The notes beneath the pieces were generated by a model. It did not search any database and had not been told where the DNA came from. It saw only the letters and a program-made list of their open reading frames with translations. From the NCBI RefSeq assembly GCF_038049935.1, contig NZ_CP145886.1, positions 992,001 to 1,056,000 of the forward strand: a stretch of 64,000 bases of DNA, written 5' to 3'. A program made the translations under genes and the position numbers. Positions 41,570-51,108 of the stretch are shown in pieces. Every line of letters begins with the position of its first letter. Positions within the stretch are counted from its first letter, which is position 1. This DNA is from Rossellomorea sp. y25 (lineage in GTDB: Bacteria > Bacillota > Bacilli > Bacillales > Bacillaceae_B).

Positions 41570-43297
41570 CTATTTTGCTAGTTTTGCAGCTAAGTGGATA
41601 AACACACTGGATGTCCATGTATGGGCCAGGTCTCTTAATCCTTCTCCTGTTTCTGCATGGAAGTTTTCCGCAAATCCCCCGTGCTTGCAAAGGTCCAGGA
41701 ATTTCCGTGCTACTTCCGTTGCCAGTTCAAATTCTCCGCACTCTTCAAATGCTTCTACAAACAGGAGGGTGGTAGGTGCCCAAATCGGTCCCCTCCAATA
41801 CGCATCCTCTTCATATAGAGGGCTGTCGATTGCTTCGGAAGCGATTCCCCATTTGGTTAAATACCGGTCACTGCTCAAGACTTCAATCATTTTTTTTCGA
41901 GGAGCCTCAGGAAGTTTGTCGGCCAGAATAATCGATACCAATGGCAGACTCCCTTGACTCTCGATCATTTTTCCGTCTCTGGTAAAACGGGCGACGGGCA
42001 GGTCATCTACCAGAAAGTACTCACAGAACTTCTTCGTATATCGTTCCGCTTCCCTTTCCCAATACCTCTTATCCTCTTCGTGCTCCAATTTACCCGAAAC
42101 AACGGCCAGCATATCCATCGATTTAATCAGGAACGCCGTCAAATCAGGTGAATCGATGATATTGGCGTCTCTGAAAACGGTGCTGTTATCCTGTCCGGAG
42201 TCATTTCCGTGATGGTACTCGCAAATGCCATCCCCATTAAAATCCTTGTATTGAAGATAGAATTCTACATGTCTCTTAATTTGAGAGTAGATGGTCTCCA
42301 ATTGCCCGGTGGACAGCGACATTTTCTCCATCATTTTCAACACGAATAAACCTTGTACCGGCGGTTTGGAGAAATTCCAGCGGATGGTCGAATCGCTGAC
42401 GGACCCCGGGATTTGACCTTTATCGTCCTGGTGATCGAATAGCAGCTGGATCTGATCCCAAGCGAGCTCATCGTCGACACCGGCAAGAGCCAATCCGTTG
42501 AAGGCATTGTCCCAGCTCCATACACCAGGGAAGTTGGCATTCGACATATACATGGCTTTTCTTTTTAAAAGACCTTGCTCATTCACGATACATGTCCAGT
42601 TCAGATAAGCCGCTTCTCTGAGTGTCTGTTCATATCCTTCAGGGACATCCGGCTGTTTTGATAAGAAAGCAGAAAAGTGATTCGTGCTTTTTTCTAAAGC
42701 TGCTTCAAACGTGTATTCTCTTTTTTCCGGAACAGCCCCGTGGGTCGGGACGTCTTCGATGACACAAAGGAAGTCTTTGTCACCTTCATTTTGGGTAATG
42801 TGTATACTGGACAGGTTATCCGCCTTATTCGTACTGCCGGTCGTGTCCATGAATACATTTTGCTGCAGGCTGACTGAGCCGTTCGGTGCAAAGATCATGT
42901 ACTTGGTCAGATTCTTGTAGCTGTTGATGAGGCAGAATTCTTCACCGGTATTCCCTAATAGATAGTTATATTCAAAGTTGAAAACAGGCTGGGTATCGAG
43001 TGTGAGCCCAACGTTCTCTCCAGTGCCTTTTGCAAAGATTCTCTCTGAATCTTCAAAGCAAAGCTGTAATTCTCCGCCGTCGAATGAAAGGGAGATTTTA
43101 AATTCATCGGCTTTATATGTGTACTCAACCGGGATCCCGTTCACTGTAGGTATGATCTTGAGTGCATTCTGGTGCTGCTTGGATTTACCTCGTACTGAAT
43201 TAACATAAATACCTTTTTTCTCAGGGACTTCGCTCTCCTGGTATGTGAGTGCCATATAGGAACCAAAGTGGCTCATCGGCGTGACTTTTATATCCAA
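41570..43297 (-). CDS. GH63/trehalase-like (alpha/alpha)6 glycoside hydrolase
   Basis: 575 aa, TTG start nine bases after AAGGAG. An N-terminal beta domain of about 220 aa is followed by a helical barrel with P-G-V-W-S-W-D-N-A-F, G-Q-I-P-G-S-V, A-Y-W-R-G-P-I-W-A-P and F-A-E-N-F-H-A-E-T-G-E-G, the motifs of the MGH1/GH63 and GH37 clan. No signal peptide. With a PTS EIIBC next door it should act on an imported disaccharide such as a trehalose-, sucrose- or glucosylglycerate-type compound. This contrasts with canonical TreA, which is GH13. Confidence 0.75.
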   Translation of the reverse strand: MDIKVTPMSHFGSYMALTYQESEVPEKKGIYVNSVRGKSKQHQNALKIIPTVNGIPVEYTYKADEFKISLSFDGGELQLCFEDSERIFAKGTGENVGLTLDTQPVFNFEYNYLLGNTGEEFCLINSYKNLTKYMIFAPNGSVSLQQNVFMDTTGSTNKADNLSSIHITQNEGDKDFLCVIEDVPTHGAVPEKREYTFEAALEKSTNHFSAFLSKQPDVPEGYEQTLREAAYLNWTCIVNEQGLLKRKAMYMSNANFPGVWSWDNAFNGLALAGVDDELAWDQIQLLFDHQDDKGQIPGSVSDSTIRWNFSKPPVQGLFVLKMMEKMSLSTGQLETIYSQIKRHVEFYLQYKDFNGDGICEYHHGNDSGQDNSTVFRDANIIDSPDLTAFLIKSMDMLAVVSGKLEHEEDKRYWEREAERYTKKFCEYFLVDDLPVARFTRDGKMIESQGSLPLVSIILADKLPEAPRKKMIEVLSSDRYLTKWGIASEAIDSPLYEEDAYWRGPIWAPTTLLFVEAFEECGEFELATEVARKFLDLCKHGGFAENFHAETGEGLRDLAHTWTSSVFIHLAAKLAK

Positions 43298-43325
43298 CTT
43301 TCAACACTCCTTTTCACAATTTTTC

Positions 43326-43353
43326 TTGACAACTTTTGATAACAATTTATACT
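43326..43353 (+). promoter_or_regulatory. Sigma-A promoter of the PTS EIIBC gene
   Basis: TTGACA (43326-43331), 16 nt, TATACT (43348-43353), immediately upstream of the palindromic operator. Confidence 0.65.
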
Positions 43354-43364
43354 GTACTATAACG

Positions 43365-43382
43365 AACTTGTTTAAACAAGTT
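43365..43382. promoter_or_regulatory. TreR/GntR-type palindromic operator
   Basis: AACTTGTTTAAACAAGTT, a perfect 18-bp palindrome between the divergent hydrolase and EIIBC genes, just downstream of the EIIBC -10. Its core TTGTTTAAACAA resembles the TreR site TTGTATATACAA; the GntR/TreR-like protein encoded at 40809 is the obvious candidate ligand. Confidence 0.7.
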
Positions 43383-43391
43383 AGAAAATTT

Positions 43392-43406
43392 ATGTAAGCG
43401 ATTAAA
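43392..43406 (+). promoter_or_regulatory. CcpA cre box
   Basis: ATGTAAGCGATTAAA matches the cre consensus WTGNAANCGNWNNCW with one mismatch. It lies between promoter and start codon of the EIIBC gene, as expected for catabolite roadblock repression. Confidence 0.55.
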
Positions 43407-43421
43407 TGAGGAGGTCATGAG

Positions 43422-44918
43422 ATGGGCTTTAAAGAGAATGTTGCTGACATTATAAAGAATATAGGGGGTTCAGAGAACGTCAGTAATGCGTCGCATTGTG
43501 TGACGAGGCTGCGTTTGGTGTTAGTAGATGAGAGTTTGGTAGATAAAGAGGCTTTAGAGGAAAATGAACTCGTGAAAGGAACGTTCTCAGCGAGTGGTCA
43601 GTTTCAGGTGATCATCGGTCCTGGGACGGTTGATAAAGTCTACAAAGAATTTGTACAACAAACCGGTGCTGATGAAGTAAGTAAGGATGAAATGAAGAAG
43701 ATCACAGCAGAGAAAGGAAATGTCCTTCAAAAGGGTGTCCGGGTCTTAGCGGATATCTTTATTCCGATTCTGCCGGCCATCGTGGCTGCCGGGTTACTGT
43801 TAGGATTAAATAACCTGCTTGCAAATCCGGGAATCTTTTATGATGAAAAATCACTCCTCGATGTTCATACTGGCTGGACTGGCTTTGCAGAGTTCATTAA
43901 TGTGATTGCTAATACAGCGTTTACCTTCCTGCCTGTACTCATTGCCTGGTCCGCTGCGAAGAAGTTCGGCGGGAGTCCATTATTGGGAATCGTACTGGGG
44001 CTGTTATTGGTCCATCCTTCACTGATGTCTGCTTATGCATACGCAGAAAACCCCGGGGATGTTGAATATTGGAGCGTATTCGGATGGGACATTGCAAGGA
44101 TCGGTTATCAGGGACAGGTTCTACCCGTCATTTTTGCCACTTTGATCTTAACTTGGTCTGAAAAGCAGTTGAAGCGATTCATACCGGATAATTTACAAAT
44201 GCTATTTGTGGCACCGCTTGCATTGGTGTTCGCGGGACTTTTAACATTTGGTGTCATCGGACCGATTACGATGACAGGTTCAAACTGGATTACGGATGGG
44301 ATTCTTTATCTGTTTGAAGTATCACCTGCATTTGCCGGTGGAGTATATGGATTTATCTCAGGGCCACTGGTTATTACAGGGATGCATCATATTTTCTTAG
44401 GAGTAAACCTGCAAATGGCCGGTACGCTTGGCTATGTTACGTTATGGCCGATCGGGGAAACGGTTACACTTGCTCAAGGGGCTGCCGCATTGACGATGTT
44501 CTTTATCCTGAAGCAAAATAAGAAATTAAAAGGTGTGTCCTTAACAGCGACACTATCTGCATGGCTAGGGGTTACCGAACCAGCCATTTACGGGATCAAC
44601 CTTCGATTCCGATACCCCTTCATCGCTGTAATGGTCGGAAGTGCAATCGGAAGTGCGTATCTGGCGGCACAAGGAGTGAAAGCAACATCTGTAGGAGTAG
44701 GCGGAGTCCTATCTTTCCTATCGGTTTATCCAGAACACTGGAGCTTCTACTTCATTGGGATGGCCATAACGTTTGTCATTACCGTTGGATTAACGTTCGG
44801 ATTTTTTAAGAGCAACTTATTTAAAACCGGTAATACAGCTAATGGAAAGTCGGAAGGAAAAGCTGATGCTACGGTAAAAGGTGAGAAGGCGTTGAAGACG
44901 GAGAATGCTTCTGTCTAG
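43422..44918 (+). CDS. PTS EIIBC, sucrose/trehalose (glucoside) family
   Basis: 498 aa, RBS GAGGAGGT. EIIB domain 1-95 with phospho-cysteine C26 in N-A-S-H-C-V-T-R-L-R; EIIC from about 105 with ten or so helices and the family signature I-T-G-M-H-H-I-F and G-V-T-E-P-A-I-Y-G-I-N-L. No EIIA domain, so it must borrow one. Charged C-terminal tail. Imports and phosphorylates a disaccharide in the membrane. The neighbouring TreR-like regulator favours trehalose or a related sugar; sucrose remains possible. Confidence 0.85.
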   Translation: MGFKENVADIIKNIGGSENVSNASHCVTRLRLVLVDESLVDKEALEENELVKGTFSASGQFQVIIGPGTVDKVYKEFVQQTGADEVSKDEMKKITAEKGNVLQKGVRVLADIFIPILPAIVAAGLLLGLNNLLANPGIFYDEKSLLDVHTGWTGFAEFINVIANTAFTFLPVLIAWSAAKKFGGSPLLGIVLGLLLVHPSLMSAYAYAENPGDVEYWSVFGWDIARIGYQGQVLPVIFATLILTWSEKQLKRFIPDNLQMLFVAPLALVFAGLLTFGVIGPITMTGSNWITDGILYLFEVSPAFAGGVYGFISGPLVITGMHHIFLGVNLQMAGTLGYVTLWPIGETVTLAQGAAALTMFFILKQNKKLKGVSLTATLSAWLGVTEPAIYGINLRFRYPFIAVMVGSAIGSAYLAAQGVKATSVGVGGVLSFLSVYPEHWSFYFIGMAITFVITVGLTFGFFKSNLFKTGNTANGKSEGKADATVKGEKALKTENASV

Positions 44919-44989
44919 TTCCTGGACAGCGTCTTTGTTCCACCGACCAATATAAGAACTTTGTTGAAAATGTACTATTATTGTTGAAG

Positions 44990-45017
44990 AACCAGTCAGT
45001 GATGGCTGGTTTTTTTA
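44990..45017 (+). terminator. Intrinsic terminator after EIIBC
   Basis: AACCAGTCA pairs with TGGCTGGTT (one G-T pair) and is followed by a T-run to 45017. Confidence 0.7.
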
Positions 45018-45204
45018 TGGTGTAATTCTCTTCATACTGAAAAACTGCCACCGCCCACCAAGCATCCCCTAATTTATTTTCCATCTTTTTAGACCTCCTA
45101 TACTATGGTAAATTAAGAAGAATAGTAGTTTGAGTTTTCAAAAAAATACACTGATAGAAACGGAAGCAGAATATAATCATTCTGCCTCGATTAATGGAGG
45201 CGCT

Positions 45205-46992
45205 ATGTTTTTCTCACTTCGCAACCGATTATTTATGATCTTTACGTTGCTTCTGACGTTTCCTTTTCTGGTTCTATCCATCTTGATCCCCAACTGGTTT
45301 ACGTCCATCATGGAGGACCGGACGAAGGATTCGACGATCGAGATGATGGAGCAATATTCATTATATATTGATTCGATCACCTCCCAGGCAGAAGATTTAG
45401 GGAAGCAGGTATTGGTGAACCCGACGACTCAGGAATGGATTAAGTCCGAGGAAAAGGATGGAGAGGCTACGAGTGCCGAACGGCTTTTGATGAAGAACCA
45501 GTTGAAGGCCGAGTTATCCTCGATGATGATTAATAATTCCAAGGCGATGTCCGTGTCTGTTTATCTGAACGACGGGACGGGCACTGCGGGAAATCTTCCT
45601 CCTCTTGAGAAGACGATTTGGTTCAACGATTTTTATGAAGAAGACCAGCGCTGGCTGCGTTCCCATAATGATTTGATGGCTGACCAAGTAAACAGTTATC
45701 TTCTTCCTCTATTTGATATCAACACCCTCGATTTATCCGGTGTGATTAAAGTCAACTTTCCATCCTCCCTTCTTGAGAAAGCGTTAAGTAAGATCAAGCT
45801 GGGGGAAAACGGGAAGGTTTACCTGCTGGATGGCCGCGGCAGAAATGTGCTGACGGGCAGCATCGATACACCAAAGAGCGTGGTAAAAGAAAGTTTGCAG
45901 TCCATGAAAACGGGGATCGGAAGCTCTGGCTTGATTGAAATCCCTTATGAGAAGGAAGAGTATATGATCTTCTATCAAAAGGTAAAGGTAGGGGACTGGG
46001 TGCTCGTCAGTGAAATTACCAAGTCTGAATTGTTCGCGAAGATCGATGAGCTTCAGAGGAACCTTCTTTTGACGAGTGGCTGGATTTTCTTATTGACGAT
46101 TATGGCGTCTTATCTTCTTTCTTCTACGATTGTCAAGCCGTTAGGGAAATTGACGGGTGCCATGAAGCTGGTGGAAACAGGGGACTTTAAAAGAGCGAAG
46201 GATTTCATCCCTTCGATCAAGACGGCAAATGACGAGATTGGGTATGTGGTGGATGTGTTCGGACAGACAACGAACCGGTTGAACACTCTGATTGAAACTG
46301 AATATGAAGCGAACATCCGCAGGCGGGATGCGGAGTACAAGGCACTGCTCCTGCAAATCAATCCCCATTTCCTCAATAATACCCTGGAAATCATCGGAGG
46401 GCTGGCAGCGCAAGGGAAAAACAAAGAGGTGATTGACGTCACGATCCATTTAGGGAGAATCATGAGATATTCCCTCAATACGGAAACAGACATGGTGACA
46501 CTTGGGGAGGAAATGACCTATATACGGAGGTTTACAGAAATTCTCAAGCTGCGTTATGAAGAGGCTCTGACGGTTTCCATCCAGGAGGATCCTGATGCTG
46601 CCTCACTACCAATCATTAAGTTTGTCATACAGCCACTCGTGGAGAATGCGGTGAAATATAGTTTCATAGAGAAGACGGCAGCCTCTATCCACATATCCAC
46701 GAAGAAAGTGGATGACTGGGTGGAGATTGTGATTGAAGACAACGGAATCGGAATCCCTGAGGCAATCGTGGAAGAATTGAAGCATATTCTTGAACGCCAT
46801 GAATCGAGGAATGTATTGGAGAGCAAAGGACGGAGCATCGGGCTGAGAAATGTCCTTGGCCGCTTGAAGTTGTATTACGGAGAAAATTTTACCTATCACA
46901 TTGCATCTGAAGAGAAGCAAGGCACTACCATTGCCTTGTACATAAAGAGTGGAAGGGGGGATATTCATGCTGAAGGTGATCCTGGTCGATGA
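45205..46992 (+). CDS. YesM-family sensor histidine kinase
   Basis: 595 aa from ATG 45205 (RBS TGGAGGC); an upstream in-frame start lacks an RBS. Two transmembrane helices (about 10-32 and 290-310) flank an extracytoplasmic dCache-like sensor, then HAMP and the His_kinase domain with L-Q-I-N-P-H388-F-L-N-N-T-L-E. Y-N is usual where this has N-N. The ATPase has N-A-V-K-Y (N box) and D-N-G-I-G-I-P (G1). It partners the overlapping YesN-type regulator to sense an external sugar, here probably fructan fragments. Confidence 0.85.
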   Translation: MFFSLRNRLFMIFTLLLTFPFLVLSILIPNWFTSIMEDRTKDSTIEMMEQYSLYIDSITSQAEDLGKQVLVNPTTQEWIKSEEKDGEATSAERLLMKNQLKAELSSMMINNSKAMSVSVYLNDGTGTAGNLPPLEKTIWFNDFYEEDQRWLRSHNDLMADQVNSYLLPLFDINTLDLSGVIKVNFPSSLLEKALSKIKLGENGKVYLLDGRGRNVLTGSIDTPKSVVKESLQSMKTGIGSSGLIEIPYEKEEYMIFYQKVKVGDWVLVSEITKSELFAKIDELQRNLLLTSGWIFLLTIMASYLLSSTIVKPLGKLTGAMKLVETGDFKRAKDFIPSIKTANDEIGYVVDVFGQTTNRLNTLIETEYEANIRRRDAEYKALLLQINPHFLNNTLEIIGGLAAQGKNKEVIDVTIHLGRIMRYSLNTETDMVTLGEEMTYIRRFTEILKLRYEEALTVSIQEDPDAASLPIIKFVIQPLVENAVKYSFIEKTAASIHISTKKVDDWVEIVIEDNGIGIPEAIVEELKHILERHESRNVLESKGRSIGLRNVLGRLKLYYGENFTYHIASEEKQGTTIALYIKSGRGDIHAEGDPGR

Positions 46993-48571
46993 TGAAATCC
47001 AGATTCGGAAAGGACTCAAGTGGAAGGTCAATTGGGAAGAGGAAGGATACGATATTGTCGGTGAGGCTTCGAATGGAAAGGAAGCGCTGCAGGTCGTAGA
47101 AGAAGAAAAGCCAGATCTCGTCCTGACCGATGTCAGAATGCCCGTCATGGATGGGATTCAACTGGTGAAGACGTTATCGGCCGAGTATCCGGATATCAAG
47201 GTCATTGTGTTGTCTGGCTATGCTGATTTCGAGTATGTCCGATCGTCGTTGGTCGAAGGCGTTAAAGATTATCTCCTAAAGCCTGTCGATCCAGAGGAAT
47301 TATCCACTGCCCTCAGAAAGAGCAAGCATGAAATCGAAGCCGAGAAGAAAAGAAGGATCGAAACGGACAGAATGACCCAATTGATTCACCATCATGCAGA
47401 GGAAATGAGGGAGCAGTACCTGCTTCATCTGGTGAAGGATGAATGGGCGGAATTGAACATCACCGGGGAAAGACTGCGGCAGTTGAAGCTGGATGAACTC
47501 GCAGGAGAGGATGCGGTCGTGCAGTTTATCACCGTCGAAATTCGAAGCTTAGAAGGTGAGCAGGTAAGGGAGCTGTTTCTCCCTTTCAGAATGCTGTGCA
47601 GGGAATTATCCTATGAGCATGAGGGGGTTTTGTCCTTTTATGATACGAGCTATCCGAATATGATCCATTTCCTCTGTCATCATCATTCAGGTGAGAATCA
47701 AGCTCGGCTTTTTGTTAGTGAGCTTCAACGCAGTGTCAGCACGTATCTGAAACTTGAAACGGTCATCGGGTTAGGCAAAGAGGTGAGAGGCTTATCTCAG
47801 TTGAAGAACGGGTATATTTCATCGCTTCTTTCCTGGAGTCAAAGTTCAGCAGGCGCCAAGTCTCAGCTCATCGATGGGACAACGAATAAGCAGACCATCG
47901 AGTTTACGGAGGAAGCGGAATGGAAGCTTTCAAACAGTATGGAGCAGGGTGATTTCGGCACTTTCAAGAAACTCCTCCTCGCGAGTCTTGCAGAATGTGA
48001 CCAGCAATCGATGATGTCGTATTCCTTTGTTGCGAACCGGGTGCTGTTCATGCTTGGATCCATGGCAAGGAAATACGATCTGTATTCCGATGACATGAAG
48101 AAAATGATATGGAACTGTCAATTGAGTATATGGGAACTGACCTCCAGGGACCGGGTGAAAGAAAATCTACTGGAGGCAGCAAGGTCGATTACGGAAAAAG
48201 TGAGTGAAACCCGCCGTTCCTCAAATGGCACCGCCATCGTGGAGAATGTGAGACAGTATATGGATCGGCACTACGCCAATGAAATTTCCTTAACCTCCCT
48301 TGCGGATCAATTCCATATCAATTCAGCCTATTTATCGGAGATGTTTAAAGAACAGGTGGGACAGAATTTCAGTGATTATCTCGTAAATCTTCGAATGGAC
48401 AAAGCCCGGTCCCTATTAATGGATGAACAGTTAAAGATCATTGAGATTGCTCATCTTGTGGGTTACTCCAATTCAGGCTATTTCAGCACCGTTTTCAAGA
48501 AGAGATTCGGGCAGAAGCCCTTGGACTATCGAAAATCCATGATAGCGGATAGGGCGGGGGAGGCGCGATGA
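46967..48571 (+). CDS. YesN-family response regulator, AraC-type
   Basis: 534 aa from ATG 46967 (RBS GGAAGGGGGG), overlapping the kinase gene by 26 nt. Receiver domain 1-120 with D8-D9-E and phospho-acceptor D55 (L-T-D-V-R-M-P-V-M-D) and K104-region K-P-V-D. A linker of about 300 aa precedes two AraC HTH motifs at the end: I-S-L-T-S-L-A-D-Q-F-H-I-N-S-A-Y-L-S-E-M-F-K-E and K-I-I-E-I-A-H-L-V-G-Y-S-N-S-G-Y-F-S. It should activate the fructan ABC operon downstream. Confidence 0.85.
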   Translation: MLKVILVDDEIQIRKGLKWKVNWEEEGYDIVGEASNGKEALQVVEEEKPDLVLTDVRMPVMDGIQLVKTLSAEYPDIKVIVLSGYADFEYVRSSLVEGVKDYLLKPVDPEELSTALRKSKHEIEAEKKRRIETDRMTQLIHHHAEEMREQYLLHLVKDEWAELNITGERLRQLKLDELAGEDAVVQFITVEIRSLEGEQVRELFLPFRMLCRELSYEHEGVLSFYDTSYPNMIHFLCHHHSGENQARLFVSELQRSVSTYLKLETVIGLGKEVRGLSQLKNGYISSLLSWSQSSAGAKSQLIDGTTNKQTIEFTEEAEWKLSNSMEQGDFGTFKKLLLASLAECDQQSMMSYSFVANRVLFMLGSMARKYDLYSDDMKKMIWNCQLSIWELTSRDRVKENLLEAARSITEKVSETRRSSNGTAIVENVRQYMDRHYANEISLTSLADQFHINSAYLSEMFKEQVGQNFSDYLVNLRMDKARSLLMDEQLKIIEIAHLVGYSNSGYFSTVFKKRFGQKPLDYRKSMIADRAGEAR

Positions 48572-49905
48572 AATACAAATTAACTGCCATCTATCTTACA
48601 GCTTCGATTCTCATTGGTACGGCCGGGGTATACATCGTCTTCTATTTCACCTCCTTCCAAGATGGTGGAGGAGAACAAGTAGGAGAAAAAGTGGATGACG
48701 AGTCTAAGATCCACCTGACATTCTGGAGAAACAGGGGGACGGACCTCGAAAATCAGGCATATGACGAGCTGGTGAATGAGTTCAATAAGGAGCATCCGGA
48801 AATTGAAGTAGAGATGGTCCCCATAGCATATGGTGATTATGAGTTGAAGCTTAGAACCGAAATCGCAGCGGGTGACCCTCCTGATATCATGACGATCGAT
48901 ACGCCGACCCTCGCCCTTTATGCCAGTGCAGGTTCTCTTCTATCTTTGGACAGCTATATGAGAAATGGTGGACACATAGAGGATCTGGCCTCTCCGACTT
49001 TAAAGGGAATCACGTATGAGGATGAAATCTACTTATCACCGATTGTAGAATCAAGTGTGGCACTTTTTTATAATATTCATTTATTCGAAAAAGCCGGGGT
49101 GCCGCTCCCATCCAAAAACCCGAATGATCCGATGACGTGGGAAGAGGTACTTGAAGCAGCAAAGAAAATATCTGCGTTATCCCCGGATGTCACGGGAATC
49201 GATCCGGCCCAGGGATTTCCTGATGGAGAGTCCCCGTCCTACTTCAAGATGCCGCTCCTCTGGCAATTCGGTGGTGACGTACTGGGTCCGGATAATCAGA
49301 CGGCGAGGGGGTATTTGAACTCTCCGGAATCACTTGAAGCACTTCAGTTTTATCAGGATCTGTATCAAGTCCATAAAGTCGCCAAAGTGGAGATGCCTCC
49401 TGAGGCACTGGAAACCGAAAAGCTTGGGATGACGGTGCTCGGTTCATGGATGGTGGAGAGCCTCTCGATGATGAATCCTGACTTCCGATTGGGGGAGGAC
49501 TTCGGCATTACAGCCCTTCCTAAGGGAACGTATCAGGCAGTTCCGAATGGAGGTTGGTCCCTCGGCATATCGTCTGAAACCGACTATCCTGATGAAGCGT
49601 GGGAGTTTATCCGTTACGTCACCAGCTTTGAAGGAGCAAAGAAGTATGTGGAAATCACCGGGGATGTTCCGGCCCGTTATTCTGTTGCAGAAGCCTTTCC
49701 CGAGTTCAATGAATATCCTAAGAATATTTTCGTACAGCAAGCACAGAAGTATTCAAAGAACAGACCGGTTACCCCCGCCTATCCTGTCGTCAGCGATGCA
49801 GTCAAAACCTTATTCGAAGACGTGGGGATCGGAGGGAAGGATGTAAGAACGTCTGCAGAAGAAGCCGTTCGAAAGATTAATGAAGAATTGAATGATATGG
49901 AATAG
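48568..49905 (+). CDS. Membrane-anchored extracellular sugar-binding protein (family 1)
   Basis: 445 aa, start overlapping the yesN-like stop codon (ATGA). N-terminal helix Y-L-T-A-S-I-L-I-G-T-A-G-V-Y-I-V-F-Y-F without a lipobox Cys, so it looks tethered to the membrane rather than lipidated. SBP_bac_1 fold: F-W-R-N-R-G-T-D, N-E-F-N-K-E-H-P-E-I-E-V-E, D-I-M-T-I-D-T-P-T. Its genes are kinase, regulator, binding protein in one operon with a terminator after it, so I infer an accessory sensing subunit of YesM rather than a transport component. Confidence 0.75.
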   Translation: MKYKLTAIYLTASILIGTAGVYIVFYFTSFQDGGGEQVGEKVDDESKIHLTFWRNRGTDLENQAYDELVNEFNKEHPEIEVEMVPIAYGDYELKLRTEIAAGDPPDIMTIDTPTLALYASAGSLLSLDSYMRNGGHIEDLASPTLKGITYEDEIYLSPIVESSVALFYNIHLFEKAGVPLPSKNPNDPMTWEEVLEAAKKISALSPDVTGIDPAQGFPDGESPSYFKMPLLWQFGGDVLGPDNQTARGYLNSPESLEALQFYQDLYQVHKVAKVEMPPEALETEKLGMTVLGSWMVESLSMMNPDFRLGEDFGITALPKGTYQAVPNGGWSLGISSETDYPDEAWEFIRYVTSFEGAKKYVEITGDVPARYSVAEAFPEFNEYPKNIFVQQAQKYSKNRPVTPAYPVVSDAVKTLFEDVGIGGKDVRTSAEEAVRKINEELNDME

Positions 49906-49934
49906 AAACCTCTGGCAGATGCCAGGGGTTTTTT
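49906..49934 (+). terminator. Intrinsic terminator of the sensor operon
   Basis: AAACCTCTGGC-AGAT-GCCAGGGGTTTTTT, directly after the binding-protein stop; it separates the sensing operon from the transport operon. Confidence 0.85.
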
Positions 49935-49978
49935 ATATGAAAAACTTCCAAAAAAATTAAACCTTTTTACCCGAAAAT

Positions 49979-49993
49979 AGTAAACGTTTTCAT
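49979..49993 (-). promoter_or_regulatory. CcpA cre box of the fructan operon
   Basis: The plus strand AGTAAACGTTTTCAT reads ATGAAAACGTTTACT on the other strand, a full match to WTGNAANCGNWNNCW. It lies 135 nt before the first permease gene, so glucose repression of the whole operon is expected. Confidence 0.75.
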
Positions 49994-50127
49994 TCTGGGA
50001 TTCTAGTAAAGTGAAAGCAACAGACAGATTGGTAGTAACAAAAAATGCAGGAGGTGACATCATTCAATGCTTTTAATGAAACCGCTGTCAGACGTTTGAT
50101 TGATTTTTTTCAAAGGAGGTCAAAGGA

Positions 50128-51093
50128 TTGCAACCACTTGCCAAGGCTGAAGCCCAGCCTATTTCAAAACCAAGGACCAATAGCAAATTGAAAACCAAGC
50201 TTCATTATATGAAGAAAAACTATATTCTTTACTTATTTCTTGCACCCGCTATCATTCTTACGATCATTTTCAAGTACGTTCCCATGTACGGGGCGTCGAT
50301 TGCCTTTAAGGATTTCAGTCCGATCAGGGGTATAGCGGGCAGTGAATGGGTGGGATGGAAGCATTTTTCGACCTTTTTATCATCTCCTAATTTCATGGAT
50401 ATCCTGGTCAATACGCTGAAACTAAGCTCGTTTGAACTTCTGATCGGGTTCCCGATTCCTGTGATTCTGGCGCTCATGCTGAATCAACTCAGAAATGCAG
50501 GTGTGAAGAAGAACATCCAGTTGATCCTGTACGCCCCTCACTTTATTTCCGTCGTGGTCATCTCGGGGATGATCTTTCTCTTCCTATCGCCAACGGGACC
50601 GATTAATGCCATGCTGTCCGTCTTTACGGATAAACCGATTTCGTTTATGTCGGACCCTGATGCATTCAGGAGCATCTATATCTGGTCGGGTGTATGGCAG
50701 GGTGCAGGGTGGGCATCCATCATCTATGTGGCGGCACTCGCCAATGTGGATCCGCAGCTTCATGATGCAGCCACTGTAGACGGGGCTTCCCTGCTGCAAC
50801 GCATTTGGCATATTGATTTACCGACGCTGAAGCCTGTCATGGCTGTCCTGTTCATCCTGGCTGCAGGTGGGATCATGGCAATTGGATTTGAGAAAGCTTA
50901 CCTTTTACAGACGTCTATGAATCTGCCAACCTCGGAAATCATTTCGACCTATGTATACAAGCGGGGGCTGCAGGCGGGAGACTATTCATTTGCTACCGCA
51001 GTAGGATTATTCAATGCCGTCATCAATGTCATCTTACTAGTGTTTGTTAATCGGGTTGTAAAGAAATTAAACGAAGGCGAAGGTCTCTTATAG
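50128..51093 (+). CDS. LplB-type sugar ABC permease
   Basis: 321 aa, TTG start with AAAGGAGGT 8 nt upstream. A Q/K-rich N terminus, six helices, and the ABC-coupling EAA loop D-A-A-T-V-D-G-A-S-L-L-Q-R-I-W-H-I-D-L-P. K-D-F-S-P and Y-V-P-M-Y-G-A-S-I-A are typical of LplB/YtcP-type permeases that move oligosaccharides. It forms the heterodimer with the next gene 15 nt away. Confidence 0.85.
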   Translation: MQPLAKAEAQPISKPRTNSKLKTKLHYMKKNYILYLFLAPAIILTIIFKYVPMYGASIAFKDFSPIRGIAGSEWVGWKHFSTFLSSPNFMDILVNTLKLSSFELLIGFPIPVILALMLNQLRNAGVKKNIQLILYAPHFISVVVISGMIFLFLSPTGPINAMLSVFTDKPISFMSDPDAFRSIYIWSGVWQGAGWASIIYVAALANVDPQLHDAATVDGASLLQRIWHIDLPTLKPVMAVLFILAAGGIMAIGFEKAYLLQTSMNLPTSEIISTYVYKRGLQAGDYSFATAVGLFNAVINVILLVFVNRVVKKLNEGEGLL

Positions 51094-51108
51094 AAAGGGG
51101 GAAACGAG

